Assembly: GCF_025465275.1 (NCBI RefSeq)
Contig: NZ_JAODNK010000116.1
Location: forward strand, 1-41,610
From: Nocardia sp.
Lineage (GTDB): Bacteria > Actinomycetota > Actinomycetes > Mycobacteriales > Mycobacteriaceae
Direction: 5' to 3'
DNA length: 41,610 bases
The position numbers were made by a program, and so were the translations under genes. How positions within the stretch are numbered: position 1 is the first letter of the stretch; every line of letters starts with the position of its first letter. Positions 41,468-41,610 of the stretch are shown here, piece after piece. Under the pieces are notes generated by a model. That model made no database searches and was not told the origin of the DNA. It was given only the letters and a program-made list of their open reading frames with translations.

Positions 41468-41610
41468 TCAGACCAGGCCGCGCACGTCCCACAGCCACAC
41501 ACCGTCCACCTGCTGAGCGGGGAAGCCCAGCAGTTGATCCACGGTGCGGCGCAGGGCATCACTGTGATCGGCAGGCGGCAGCACCAGCACGTCGGCGCGC
41601 CAGTAACGCA
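41468..41610 (-). CDS. C-terminal part of an unidentified gene (cut by window)
   Basis: The minus strand reads in from the window edge (RYWRADVLVLPPADHSDALR) to FPAQQVDGVWLWDVRGLV and the TGA at 41468-41470. Only 46 codons are visible and the family is not recognised. It converges on the thioesterase gene. Confidence 0.55.
   Translation of the reverse strand, partial: RYWRADVLVLPPADHSDALRRTVDQLLGFPAQQVDGVWLWDVRGLV

Noticed and set aside
1..41610. CRISPR array or rRNA operon
   Set aside because: No regularly spaced repeats and no rRNA signatures found on either strand.

Overview
The window is high-GC actinobacterial DNA, most likely from Nocardia or a close relative in the Mycobacteriales. 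This is an inference from four things: an initiator tRNA of actinobacterial type, a KshA/HsaA/HsaD-type steroid-catabolism operon, a fused Rv0194-like ABC exporter, and nine transcription regulators (five TetR, plus IclR, AraC, ROK and LysR) beside small catabolic or efflux units. No phage structural genes, CRISPR array or rRNA were seen. Layout: (A) 1-10.7 kb looks like an acquired catabolic island. It opens with the 3' end of a group II intron (domain V at 30-63) and a stray C-terminal gene remnant. A TetR regulator then faces a translationally coupled operon: carotenoid-cleavage-type oxygenase and two alpha/beta hydrolases. After an integrase scrap and an IS3 scrap comes a second cassette: SDR (minus strand) divergent from aldehyde dehydrogenase, aldo/keto reductase, metallo-beta-lactamase-fold hydrolase and TetR. 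The divergent promoter carries a perfect 12-bp dyad, echoed in front of the TetR gene. The island ends with a tyrosine recombinase that has lost its catalytic core, a bidirectional hairpin and an initiator tRNA-Met. The integrase scrap at 4.4 kb and the one at 10.3 kb are near-identical direct repeats bracketing the second cassette. (B) 10.9-19 kb holds fatty-acid and steroid-type genes: AraC regulator, LCAD-type acyl-CoA dehydrogenase, NAD(P)-binding protein, TetR, an IclR regulator with tandem operators, and a minus-strand operon kshA-hsaD-hsaA. The partners KshB, HsaB and HsaC are absent. (C) 19-31.2 kb: a fused, asymmetric double ABC exporter is coupled by a 4-nt overlap to an NtaA/SnaA/DszA-type flavin monooxygenase. 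Upstream lies an SsuB-like ATPase gene that has lost Walker B, preceded by a leader that folds on paper into a compact three-way junction. Next are a ROK regulator, a DUF3311 plus sodium/solute symporter pair, and a divergent flavoprotein plus 2x[4Fe-4S] ferredoxin pair resembling the AprA/AprB architecture. The neighbourhood suggests uptake and oxidation or reduction of an organosulfur or other small organic compound; this is inference. (D) 30.2-41.6 kb: LysR and a divergent DHA2 MFS pump, a deazaflavin nitroreductase-family protein, an EEP-family membrane protein, a secreted His/Trp-rich peptide, and a TetR-controlled quinone-oxidoreductase operon. Then come a KAS III remnant, a second small secreted protein, an MFS-TetR efflux operon with duplicated operators, a K15-type D,D-peptidase, an acyl-CoA thioesterase, and a gene cut by the window edge. 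Best candidates for undescribed biology: the three-way-junction leader at 24864-24958, the flavoprotein/ferredoxin/symporter locus, the TetR-governed oxygenase and aldehyde cassettes in the degraded island, and the His/Trp-rich secreted peptide.
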